Source: Morinoia aosen
Taxonomy: Eukaryota; Arthropoda; Malacostraca; Amphipoda; Talitridae
DNA length: 64,000 nucleotides
Assembly (NCBI GenBank): GCA_030386875.1
Contig: CM059560.1
Coordinates: forward strand, 34,280,183-34,344,182
Direction: 5' to 3'
The translations under genes and the position numbers were made by a program. Positions 34,906 through 44,458 of the stretch are shown here, piece by piece. Position 1 is the stretch's first letter. Each line of letters opens with the position of its first letter. The notes below the pieces were generated by a model. The model worked only from the letters and a program-made list of their open reading frames with translations, searched no databases and was not told the DNA's origin.

Positions 34906-37173
34906 TGTCGGGTTTTAGTGACCGTTGGGGTAGTTTGAACTTAAATGTTAGTTCTTGACGGCCAAAAACTCGAACAACTCTCGATAGTGTTGTGGGAAAT
35001 TACAAGAGGGATAATGAAAAACGGATTTGGACTCAGCTTATTTCAGGTGGTTTTTATTTGAAGAGGAACCAGGAGGACTTCGATGAGCTTGACTGGAAAT
35101 CCCAGTGAGGTCCGGAGTGCCGGTGGTGAGCTTCGGTAAGCGCTGGCGTCGCTCCGGCCGGTGGATGAGAATTTTAAGTGCATCGAGTTCAGAATATTCA
35201 ATTTACTGTGGGCAATTTTTAAACAAGCACAACAATCGGTGCGTAGCTATTTGTGTGGGCAAAGCATGCTTAATTTTTGGAGCAGGTGAGTTTGATCAAG
35301 GTGCCGAGCCGGATGGCGATGAGGACTCTTGGTTTGAATAGTACTTAAGATCCAAGCACGCGGAATTCAGCGAATGCAAAGCTAATTCAATGGTGCCCGT
35401 ACTTTTAGGCAGTTGAGAATTAAGGCCCGTAATTAGAGAATATATCCGGCTAAAGGCCCCAGAGCATAGCCAAATCCAATCCAAGTAGAAAAACCAAAAG
35501 CGGCCCAGGGAGAATGTTGTAAGTGGTGTGTGTGATGACGTTGAGGTCCTGTAAGGGCAGAGGCGCTGGATGAAACGTTCCAGGAGAGACATCAAGACAT
35601 TCCACCACTGGCAATCCAACATATAATGACAACTCTTCCCACACGGAGAACTCCGAGAAACTCCTACAGGTTTGACACCAGCTACTTTAAGGATTCTCAC
35701 TTTTGGCAAACTCAAGGAGATAGGACAGATTTTGGTTGACAGGTTTTAACAATAAATAAATTGTTTAAACTGTTTAGCTGTCAAAACGGTTCACTAATGC
35801 CTCTGGCTTTAAAAATCTGAGTATTAGGTTTAAGAACTTCCGGTAATAAAGATCGTGATTCCTTACAGAGACTACGGGCAAGTAAACACGAGATCTACGG
35901 AATATCGTGAAAATATCATGTGACTGCACTTTTGAAAGCAGTAAAAACAAACATAAAAATCCCAAAGTTCATGGATATAAATCCTACTGAAAAATCCTGG
36001 TAGATATCATTTGCAATAATAAAGGAATTAAGGAATAATATATATCCCCAATGATAAAAGGAAAAGGAAAACCTAAGCGTTGATTTTACAGGCGGAAAAT
36101 ACGCGAAGAAAGAAAAAACGAAAGCATGAAAGTTCCGTGTGGCGATTTAGCCGGGCGGCTTTACGCGTCGGCCTCAGCCAAAGCCGCCAGCAATTTGCAC
36201 ACACTCAAGATAGGCAGATGGTAGTGGGTGTTTGTCACAAGAATGCGATGAGTTAAATTAAATTTTATTGAAATGTTTTATATTGAAATAAGTGCGGTTA
36301 CGTAAAGGTTTCAAAGAGTATGGAATTAAGAAATGAAATTCCAAAACTTAGCAAGCATAGACATGAATACTTTTCGTAATTTAAAACTACTGCAAGTCGG
36401 TTTGTAAAAAAAAGAATAAATGCTACTATAACACATGCCTATAGTATTTATAGTCACAGAGTAGTGACAAGAGACGACGGTGTGAGGTTCCGCCATTACA
36501 CAAAGACGCTATCGACAACGAACGCCGGCAAATTTCGCCGCGTTCGTTCCGAGTATCGAATCATGAATGAAAACTGCAGGTATCTACTATTGTAGTGAAG
36601 AAAGGAACGAAACATGATTATGTTTTGATAATAAAATCATGACACGGAAATGCAATGCACATCTGACGCAATATTTTTACGCTAAATCACGTTGAGAAAA
36701 ACAAAACAAAGCACTGAATGAGAACATGCTACATCACAATTCCTACGCATAACTACGTATCCAAATAACACTGCCTGTCAACTATTAATACTCACTGAAC
36801 ACGAAGAAAGAACACGATTATTTTCTAACACTGATTACTCACGAGAACGAAGAAAGAACACGATTATTTTCTAACACTGATTACTCACGAGAAAAATGCT
36901 GTGAGCGGGCTAGTCAACCGCCAAAGTAAGAGTGCTCTATTTGAAACAGAGACGCGCATTGCGCAGTATTGCCACCAGAGGGCTTCTCTCTCGAAAAATG
37001 TAAATTGTTATTTTATCGTCTCATGTATTTACACAAAAACTTCAATGATTACGAATTAGAAGTAGAAAATAATTAATAATAAATTAGAGTAAGATTTTTA
37101 ATGCTACTAATTAATTTATTTAAGTACGAATGACAAATTTCTAATTTTTACGCTTATGTAGCGGTACGCTACA
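34906..37173 (-). repeat. 3' LTR of Gypsy-2 (minus strand)
   Basis: Partner of 42101-44368, same length. Two 46-bp tandem units at 36797-36842 and 36843-36888 contain AAAGAACACGATTATTTTC. Confidence 0.92.
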
Positions 37174-37186
37174 TTACCCCCCAAGG
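37174..37186 (-). promoter_or_regulatory. Polypurine tract of Gypsy-2
   Basis: Minus strand CCTTGGGGGGTAA lies just before the 3' LTR; preceded by CCTTTCGGTCT, also found in the LARD. Confidence 0.82.
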
Positions 37187-37214
37187 CGCAGACCGAAAGG
37201 TCCACCCGCTGCAA

Positions 37215-40200
37215 TCATCTGTAGCGGGAAGGAGGGCGAACTACACGACCCTGCCGAGTTCGGCAATTGGCAAATGATACTGAGCGGGGAAGTTTCACCA
37301 AACGGGTCTGCAAGTTTAGATCGGCAAGAGTCCTAGGAACAGGAGTTACTGCAGCGGGCTCGTCTGGTCTCTCCAGACTTGTCGCTGTGTCAGTAAGAGG
37401 GCTAGAATTAGAGTCTACGATAGGCTTAGGGATAGGGTTTGAATGTACAGACACGTAGAAAGGGTTACACTCAAGTTGACTAGGCAACAAGGCAGCCAAC
37501 TGAGGACGCTGAGATGGTAGATTTGATCGAGTCTCAGTGGGAAGGGAAATCTGCGGAGAGGATGATGAGTTATAAGTTACACTATGATCAGAAGTGTATG
37601 CGACTTTTAATCGATCAATGCTCACAGGGTCGTGTGAACCGAATCTTTTGAGGATGAAATATTTTTGCTTGCGTTTAAGTACTTTGAATGGGCCATCATA
37701 AGGGCGCGTGAGTGTAGGTTTTATAGCATCATTGCGGACATACACATGTGTGCAGTCTTGCAGGGCAGAATCCAGTTTGTCCTGAGTCTGAGGCATTCGT
37801 GGAGCCACATACTTGATCTTACGCATGCAATCTTTGAGACAGGTCACATAAGCGGAACGGTCAGCGGATGAAAATTCAGGCAAAGGTTTTGAGTCAACAA
37901 TGTCGCCGGGGAGACGAAGCGTTTTCCCGTACAGCATTTCAGCCGCTGTGCATTGCTGATCCTGTCTGTGTAAATTTCGGATGCTAAGTAGTACTACTGG
38001 AAGTCTATCAGTCCAATCGTGACTGCAATTAAGGCAGCGCAATGCAACCTTGAGGTCTCTGTGGACTCTCTCAATAAGTCCATTTGACTGCGGATGATAC
38101 GCTGTAGTTGATGTATTTGCACACCCTAAAGCGGTGCTAAGCTCACTCCAGAATTTGGAGGTGAATTGTGATCCCCGGTCATGTGTGACACTTAAGGGAA
38201 CCCCAAATCTAGAGATCCAGTTTGACAAGAAGGCGCGCGCTACAGTCTCAGTTTGGGTATCAGGAAGAGGGACAGCCTCAACCCAACGTGTGAACCTATC
38301 GATGATGGTCAACAAATAAGAATGCCCGCGCGATAAAGGCAAAGGACCCACCAAATCTAGGTGGACCGAGTCGAACTTGTGACCTGTGAATGCACAACTC
38401 TGCAGCGCTGCACGATTATGTTTCACCACTTTACTACTCTGACATGCATGGCAATTTTGTACAATTTGCTTGACCTCCTTACGCATCGCTGGCCAGACGT
38501 AACGATCAGAAATCAAACGCAATGTACGGTTAATACCAGGGTGAGAGAGAGAATGGTAATGCAGGATAGCTACTCTGCGGAGAGTTGCAGGAAGGTACAA
38601 ACGAGAAAGTCGCTCGGCATCACGGTACACGCCGTCAACCAAGGTTAACTTCAGAGAGGAAGTGTTAGAAGGTTTGAGAAGGTCCTGAAGTTCAGGATCC
38701 TCCTTCTGCGCTCTTTCAATGTTGCCGAAGGTGATTTCACCACTGGTTTGGACAGTGTTGATTCTGGAAAGACAGTCAGCGACAGTATTGTCCAACCCTT
38801 TTATGAAACGGATGTCAGTGGTAAACTGACTTATAAACGACAAGTGTCGAGCTTCCCTAGGGGAATGTCTTTCAGAAGGCATTTTGATCGCTGAGGTCAG
38901 AGGTTTGTGATCTGTGTAGATCACAAACTCCCTCGCCTCTAGAGCATAGCGGAGGTGTCTCACAGACAAGTAGATAGCAAGAAGTTCCCTACCGAACGCG
39001 CTATAACCACGCTCAGTGGGCGACAGATTTTTGGAAAAGAAAGCAAGAGGAGAGATATTAGTACCTACTTGTTGTTGCAACACAGCACCTACGGCGGTAC
39101 TGGATGCGTCAACAACGAGACTAAAATCAGCATTAGCAATAGGGTAGGATAATTCAGTCGCGGAAGCTAACTTGTGCTTGATTGTCTCAAAAGCTTTGCG
39201 CGCTTCTTCTGTCCATTTTACCTCAATAGATTTGCCTTTTCGTTTCGGTTCGAGGAGGTCAGACAAGGGCGCTAAAGTTTGAGCACAGTTGCGTATGAAA
39301 CGATGGTAGAAGTTAACAGAACCTAGGAACCTTCGTAGTTCCTTCTGGGTCTGTGGAAGAGGAAAGTTTTTGATCACTTCTACTTTGGAAGGTAAAGGCT
39401 TTAGACCTAGGCTAGAGATTTCATGACCTAAGTAAATCAGTGATGGCTTTCCGAGCTCACATTTTGCAGGATTTACGAGGAGTCCATTGTCGGACAATCT
39501 TTGAAAAACGACCCTAAGATGGTCTTTGTGCAACTCCGGGGTTGTGGATGCCACTAGGATGTCGTCTAAATAGACATAAGCGAAAGTGAGATCAGAGAAA
39601 ATTTCAGCCATGTGCCTTTGGAACGTTTGAGGAGCGTTCCTCAAGCCATATGGCATCTTGAGGAACTCAAAGAGACCAAACGGAGTGATTACCGCGGTCT
39701 TAGGAATCGCAGACTCATCCAAGGGAATTTGATGGAAGGCAGACTGCAGGTCTATCTTAGAGAAAATTTGTGCTCCCTCTAAATTTGCACTGAAATCATG
39801 AAGGTAGGGAATAGGGTATCGATCAGGTAAAGTAACGGCGTTCAACCTGCGGAAATCCCCGCACGGTCTGAATTCACCGTTAGCCTTGGGTACTAGCAAA
39901 AGAGGGCTAGCCCAAGGGCTTTTGGAAGTGCGAATGATGCCACTTTCGAGCATCCTAGCGAATTCTTTCTTAGCTAACGCCAATCGATCAGGCGGCAGTC
40001 GCCTAGCACGGGAGAAAACTGGCGGACCTTGCGTCTCTATGAAGTGCTTTGTGCATGTTTGCATGTTATTAGAAGCTAAGTTAGGGTTTGTTAATGCTGG
40101 GAAATTTTTAAGTTCTTGTTCAAACATGCACTCCTCCTTGAAAGCAATCGAGAAGGAATGCAAGACATTTGCTCTAGTTATGCTACAAGCGGGAATTGAG

Positions 40201-40607
40201 ATCTGTGTCTCCTCGTCCCTAATTCTACGGTTCTTAATATCTACAATTATGCCAAACTTGGCTAGAAAATCAGCACCTATTATGGGCTCTTGGACTTCAG
40301 CTACCAAGAAAGTAAATGTGAATTTTCTCCTCAATCCCAGACCGCACTCCAAAATTCTTTCACCGTAACAAGGAATTGGCGTGCCGTTTGCGGCGCGTAA
40401 TGTCGCCAACAATGGATTGTTTTTGTCTTTCACCGTGGCTGGGATAATTGACACACTAGAGCCAGTGTCTATTAAAAATCGATACTTGGTGACGGGATCG
40501 TGAATGGTCAAGAGGCGAGTAGTCTGGGAATGAGGCAACGCAGTACTCGCTACTATGCGTCGCTGTTGGCGTTTCCCGAAGTCATTTCGGTATAACGAGG
40601 ACAGTAT
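37215..40607 (-). CDS. pol: Gypsy-2 Pol: PR-RT-RNase H-IN
   Basis: Open for about 1,130 codons from a TAG-bounded start at 40607; no ATG near the beginning, which fits expression as a Gag-Pol fusion. Counting from the TTG at 40538: protease DTGSS at 24-28; RT with YLDD at 323-326; RNase H acidic residues near 477, 518, 543 and 588; an integrase HHCC finger (His662, His666, Cys696, Cys699); integrase D728, D787, E823; and a GPF-type module at 947-951 with a ~150-residue Ser/Pro-rich tail. All key residues are intact. It makes and inserts the element's DNA copy. No chromodomain and no envelope frame were seen. Confidence 0.93.
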   Translation of the reverse strand: MLSSLYRNDFGKRQQRRIVASTALPHSQTTRLLTIHDPVTKYRFLIDTGSSVSIIPATVKDKNNPLLATLRAANGTPIPCYGERILECGLGLRRKFTFTFLVAEVQEPIIGADFLAKFGIIVDIKNRRIRDEETQISIPACSITRANVLHSFSIAFKEECMFEQELKNFPALTNPNLASNNMQTCTKHFIETQGPPVFSRARRLPPDRLALAKKEFARMLESGIIRTSKSPWASPLLLVPKANGEFRPCGDFRRLNAVTLPDRYPIPYLHDFSANLEGAQIFSKIDLQSAFHQIPLDESAIPKTAVITPFGLFEFLKMPYGLRNAPQTFQRHMAEIFSDLTFAYVYLDDILVASTTPELHKDHLRVVFQRLSDNGLLVNPAKCELGKPSLIYLGHEISSLGLKPLPSKVEVIKNFPLPQTQKELRRFLGSVNFYHRFIRNCAQTLAPLSDLLEPKRKGKSIEVKWTEEARKAFETIKHKLASATELSYPIANADFSLVVDASSTAVGAVLQQQVGTNISPLAFFSKNLSPTERGYSAFGRELLAIYLSVRHLRYALEAREFVIYTDHKPLTSAIKMPSERHSPREARHLSFISQFTTDIRFIKGLDNTVADCLSRINTVQTSGEITFGNIERAQKEDPELQDLLKPSNTSSLKLTLVDGVYRDAERLSRLYLPATLRRVAILHYHSLSHPGINRTLRLISDRYVWPAMRKEVKQIVQNCHACQSSKVVKHNRAALQSCAFTGHKFDSVHLDLVGPLPLSRGHSYLLTIIDRFTRWVEAVPLPDTQTETVARAFLSNWISRFGVPLSVTHDRGSQFTSKFWSELSTALGCANTSTTAYHPQSNGLIERVHRDLKVALRCLNCSHDWTDRLPVVLLSIRNLHRQDQQCTAAEMLYGKTLRLPGDIVDSKPLPEFSSADRSAYVTCLKDCMRKIKYVAPRMPQTQDKLDSALQDCTHVYVRNDAIKPTLTRPYDGPFKVLKRKQKYFILKRFGSHDPVSIDRLKVAYTSDHSVTYNSSSSPQISLPTETRSNLPSQRPQLAALLPSQLECNPFYVSVHSNPIPKPIVDSNSSPLTDTATSLERPDEPAAVTPVPRTLADLNLQTRLVKLPRSVSFANCRTRQGRVVRPPSRYR

Positions 40608-41536
40608 CTAGAGGCGCATTTGCGAGCTTGGTCACCAAATTTCATGTGGTACCAGCATAAATTGCTACTAGCATCACGAGAGCGCGACCTGAAGCGGCGG
40701 TCTTGATTTGACCTATCATAAGATCTACCTCTATCGAAGCGTTGAGGAGGAGGAGAAAGATAGTTTGAGTGATAGTCATAGGGATAGTCGTAGGCATTTT
40801 GGTGGCTTTGGAATCTCCCTGGGCCTTGCTGAATGTGAGCTACACTTTGACCTATTTGAAAATTTTGGAGAGCTTGCTTTATTTCAGCGATGTCCTGCTG
40901 CATCTTATCTATTGTGGCTGAGGATTGATTTTGCGCCGTATTTGACGGGCTAAAATTTGTAGCTGCTACATTCAGGGAAGCAACTTGTGGTTCTCGTGAC
41001 AAATTAATATTTCGCATCACCGTCTCTGCGGACTCCGCTAATTTTTCTAACGTTTGCTCGGGCCCTGCTAACGATAGAAATGGACGCACATTCGGGGGAA
41101 GCTTAGTCATGAAAACTTCCTTCAGAAATCCCTCAGCTACGGCAACACCCGTAGCGAGTTTCCGCAGTTCTTTCACTAGCGAAGTGGGAGAGAAAGAGAC
41201 AGAGACAGATGGAATTGCTGAGGCGTCTACAAGACTTCGGAATTTGTCCGCATCGGACATCTGAAGCCTTGCCAAAATTTTGCCTTTCAAGATTCCGTAA
41301 GGATTGAGAGCTGGAGGGTTTTCTAATATTTGGTTTGAGTCATTCAATAGTTTTGTGGGCGCGGCGGAAACAAGAGCATAGAATTTGTCTATGTCATTTA
41401 TTATTTTATGATACCTAAACACGGCTTCACACTGTTGAAACCAGGTGTGAGCGTCCTCCGGAATAAAGGGCGGGAGCCTAATGGGTTTTGAGGGGGCTCG
41501 ATCTTCATTATCTGATTCAGTCATGCTAGCGATCAC
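40553..41536 (-). CDS. gag: Gypsy-2 Gag with CHCC zinc knuckle
   Basis: A 327-residue structural protein that forms the particle and binds element RNA. It has a capsid-like region to about residue 180, a Gln-rich segment, then an Arg/Ser/Tyr-rich stretch (about 265-290) and a zinc knuckle with Cys294, His297, Cys307 and Cys312. The CHCC order marks the CsRn1/Kabuki-type Gypsy group. No stops or shifts compared with Gypsy-1. ATG at 41536 is the first good start; a second ATG lies four codons later. The 3' end overlaps the pol frame by about 55 bases and holds GGGAAAC, so pol is probably made by -1 frameshifting. Confidence 0.92.
   Translation of the reverse strand: MIASMTESDNEDRAPSKPIRLPPFIPEDAHTWFQQCEAVFRYHKIINDIDKFYALVSAAPTKLLNDSNQILENPPALNPYGILKGKILARLQMSDADKFRSLVDASAIPSVSVSFSPTSLVKELRKLATGVAVAEGFLKEVFMTKLPPNVRPFLSLAGPEQTLEKLAESAETVMRNINLSREPQVASLNVAATNFSPSNTAQNQSSATIDKMQQDIAEIKQALQNFQIGQSVAHIQQGPGRFQSHQNAYDYPYDYHSNYLSPPPQRFDRGRSYDRSNQDRRFRSRSRDASSNLCWYHMKFGDQARKCASRYCPRYTEMTSGNANSDA
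40571..40577 (-). promoter_or_regulatory. GGGAAAC -1 frameshift site, Gypsy-2
   Basis: Minus strand G GGA AAC is in gag phase, 16 bases before the gag stop, and pol is open in the -1 frame. Downstream, GCGAGTA and TACTCGC could form a 7-bp stem starting about 20 bases after the heptamer, and both arms are kept in Gypsy-1. That spacing is longer than usual for a stimulatory structure, so the stem is speculative. Confidence 0.75.
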
Positions 41537-42080
41537 TTTTGGGGATGCACAATTAATGATATCAGTGCCTAAGACTTGGGATTAAGTGGCAATGGTTTGC
41601 GTTAATTCTTTACCTACTCAATCATTCAGGTTAAGTTGAAACAGAAGGAAGGAAATATGAAATTGGAAACGAAAAAAATTTCTGCGGTATGCGGCAATTT
41701 TGCGTAGGCACAAAAATAAAGCAGGTGAGAAAAATTATTTTCCTACCTACTCAATCAATCAATAACGTTGAAGAAAACGGAGGGAAAATGGAGAATGGAA
41801 ACGCGAATTTTACGGTAGTCAGAATGAACGTAAGCACGGAAATAGAAAAAAAATATTTTTCCTACCTACTGAGGCACATAAAACAAAAAAAAAAACAAGG
41901 ACAGGATAGCGCTAAAAAAAATATTTTGTTAGAGCTGCTCAGAGAACAATTAGTACGGTCAAAATCCACAGGAATCTCTCAAACTACTACGACATGGGAA
42001 AATTTATCACTACAATGATACGCCAACATTATCCTCTCACAATCTCTCAAACACTTCGAGTTGAGTTTTTATTTTTACGA

Positions 42081-42099
42081 GTTCCCGGCCGATGCACCA
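42081..42099 (-). promoter_or_regulatory. Primer binding site, tRNA-Gly type
   Basis: On the minus strand TGGTGCATCGGCCGGGAAC starts one base after the LTR. It is complementary to the 3' end of tRNA-Gly (GCC), including CCA, over about 18 bases. This differs from Gypsy-1, which has TGGTGACTAACC. Confidence 0.85.
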
Positions 42100-42100
42100 G

Positions 42101-44368
42101 TGTCGGGTTTTAGTGACCGTTGGGGTAGTTTGAACTTAAATGTTAGTTCTTGACGGCCAAAAACTCGAACAACTCTCGATAGTGTTGTGGGAAATTACAA
42201 GAGGGATAATGAAAAACGGATTTGGACTCAGCTTATTTCAGGTGGTTTTTATTTGAAGAGGAACCAGGAGGACTTCGATGAGCTTGACTGGAAATCCCAG
42301 TGAGGTCCGGAGTGCCGGTGGTGAGCTTCGGTAAGCGCTGGCGTCGCTCCGGCCGGTGGATGAGAATTTTAAGTGTATCGAGTTCAGAATATTCAATTTA
42401 CTGTGGGCAATTTTTAAACAAGCACAACAATCGGTGCGTAGCTATTTGTGTGGGCAAAGCATGCTTAATTTTTAGAGCAGGTGAGTTTGATCAAGGTGCC
42501 GAGCCGGATGGCGATGAGGACTCTTGGTTTGAATAGTACTTAAGATCCAGGCACGCGGAATTCAGCGAATGCAAAGCTAATTCAATGGTGCCCGTACTTT
42601 TAGGCAGTTGAGAATTAAGGCCCGTAATTAGAGAATATATCCGGCTAAAGGCCCCAGAGCATAGCCAAATCCAATCCAAGTAGAAAAACCAAAAGCGGCC
42701 CAGGGAGAATGTTGTAAGTGGTGTGTGTGATGACGTTGAGGTCCTGTAAGGGCAGAGGCGCTGGATGAAACGTTCCAGGAGAGACATTAAGACATTCCAC
42801 CACTGGCAATCCAACATATAATGACAACTCTTCCCACACGGAGAACTCCGAGAAACTCCTACAGGTTTGACACCAGCTACTTTAAGGATTCTCACTTTTG
42901 GCAAACTCAAGGAGATAGGACAGATTTTGGTTGACAGGTTTTAACAATAAATAAATTGTTTAAACTGTTTAGCTGTCAAAACGGTTCACTAATGCCTCTG
43001 GCTTTAAAAATCTGAGTATTAGGTTTAAGAACTTCCGGTAATAAAGATCGTGATTCCTTACAGAGACTACGGGCAAGTAAACACGAGATCTACGGAATAT
43101 CGTGAAAATATCAAGTGACTGCACTTTTGAAAGCAGTAAAAACAAACATAAAAATCCCAAAGTTCATGGATATAAATCCTACTGAAAAATCCTGGTAGAT
43201 ATCATTTGCAATAATAAAGGAATTAAGGAATAATATATATCCCCAATGATAAAAGGAAAAGGAAAACCTAAGCGTTGATTTTACAGGCGGAAAATACGCG
43301 AAGAAAGAAAAAACGAGAGCATGAAAGTTCCGTGTGGCGATTTAGCCGGGCGGCTTTACGCGTCGGCCTCAGCCAAAGCCGCCAGCAATTTGCACACACT
43401 CAAGATAGGCAGATGGTAGTGGGTGTTTGTCACAAGAATGCGATGAGTTAAATTAAATTTTATTGAAATGTTTTATATTGAAATAAGTGCGGTTACGTAA
43501 AGGTTTCAAAGAGTATGGAATTAAGAAATGAAATTCCAAAACTTAGCAAGCATAGACATGAATACTTTTCGTAATTTAAAACTACTGCAAGTCGGTTTGT
43601 AAAAAAAAGAATAAATGCTACTATAACACATGCCTATAGTATTTATAGTCACAGAGTAGTGACAAGAGACGACGGTGTGAGGTTCCGCCATTACACAAAG
43701 ACGCTATCGACAACGAACGCCGGCAAATTTCGCCGCGTTCGTTCCGAGTATCGAATCATGAATGAAAACTGCAGGTATCTACTATTGTAGTGAAGAAAGG
43801 AACAAAACATGATTATGTTTTGATAATAAAATCATGACACGGAAATGCAATGCACATCTGACGCAATATTTTTACGCTAAATCACGTTGAGAAAAACAAA
43901 ACAAAGCACTGAATGAGAACATGCTACATCACAATTCCTACGCATAACTACGTATCCAAATAACACTGCCTGTCAACTATTAATACTCACTGAACACGAA
44001 GAAAGAACACGATTATTTTCTAACACTGATTACTCACGAGAACGAAGAAAGAACACGATTATTTTCTAACACTGATTACTCACGAGAAAAATGCTGTGAG
44101 CGGGCTAGTCAACCGCCAAAGTAAGAGTGCTGTATTTGAAACAGAGACGCGCATTGCGCAGTTTTGCCACCAGAGGGCTTCTCTCTCGAAAAATGTAAAT
44201 TGTTATTTTATCGTCTCATGTATTTACACAAAAACTTCAATGATTACGAATTAGAAGTAGAAAATAATTAATAATAAATTAGAGTAAGATTTTTAATGCT
44301 ACTAATTAATTTATTTAAGTACGAATGGCAAATTTCTAATTTTTACGCTTATGTAGCGGTATGCTACA
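42101..44368 (-). repeat. 5' LTR of Gypsy-2 (minus strand)
   Basis: Reads TGTAGCATACCGCTACA (terminal hairpin) to CCCGACA on the minus strand. It includes a segment (about 42360-42560) homologous to the Gypsy-1 LTR core and two 46-bp tandem units near 43996-44087. The minus-strand 139-codon frame at 42491-42910 occurs in both LTRs but has no recognised motif. Confidence 0.92.
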
Positions 44369-44458
44369 TCTGTTACGTGATCGAAAACCTTCTCGAGATC
44401 TTTGTATTTTGAAATTGGTATCAAATGCTAAAAGTCTAACCAACCATCAAACATAAAA
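44369..44458 (+). repeat. Gypsy-1 3' LTR, piece 3 of 3
   Basis: It begins with TCTG (the right Gypsy-2 target duplication) and matches the last ~100 bp of the 5' LTR, ending ATCAAACATAAAA. The TAAA after the end pairs with 13602-13605. The exact last LTR base is ambiguous between 44453 and 44458. Confidence 0.88.

Larger units (their letters stand above)
34906..44368 (-). mobile_element. Gypsy-2: near-intact CsRn1-like Gypsy retrotransposon
   Basis: Both LTRs are 2,268 bp (34906-37173, 42101-44368), with about a dozen differences by eye. A 4-bp duplication TCTG flanks the element (34902-34905, 44369-44372), which sits inside the Gypsy-1 3' LTR. On the minus strand the order is LTR, tRNA-Gly primer site, gag, pol in the -1 frame, polypurine tract, LTR. 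Gag and pol are open throughout and no envelope gene is present. It is related to Gypsy-1 in gag, pol and leader, but its LTR is nearly three times as long. A good candidate for an active copy. Confidence 0.93.
13606..44458 (+). mobile_element. Gypsy-1: decayed CsRn1-like Gypsy, 3' LTR split
   Basis: The 5' LTR is at 13606-14437, with gag and pol following, and the 3' LTR begins at 19248. That LTR is broken by an hAT-like element after 19576 and by Gypsy-2 after 34905, then finishes at 44453-44458. The three pieces add up to about 830 bp, like the 5' LTR. Flanking TAAA occurs at 13602-13605 and directly after the distal end. Hand comparison gives about 28 differences between the LTRs, older than everything nested inside. 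Gag and pol each carry inactivating changes. Confidence 0.9.

Noticed and set aside
35296-35715. 139-codon minus-strand frame repeated at 42491-42910
   Set aside because: Both copies are in the Gypsy-2 LTRs, which are copied from one template. Repetition is not evidence of selection, and no motif was seen.
37215-37300. Envelope gene downstream of Gypsy-2 pol
   Set aside because: Pol ends about 40 bases before the polypurine tract, so there is no room for another gene.
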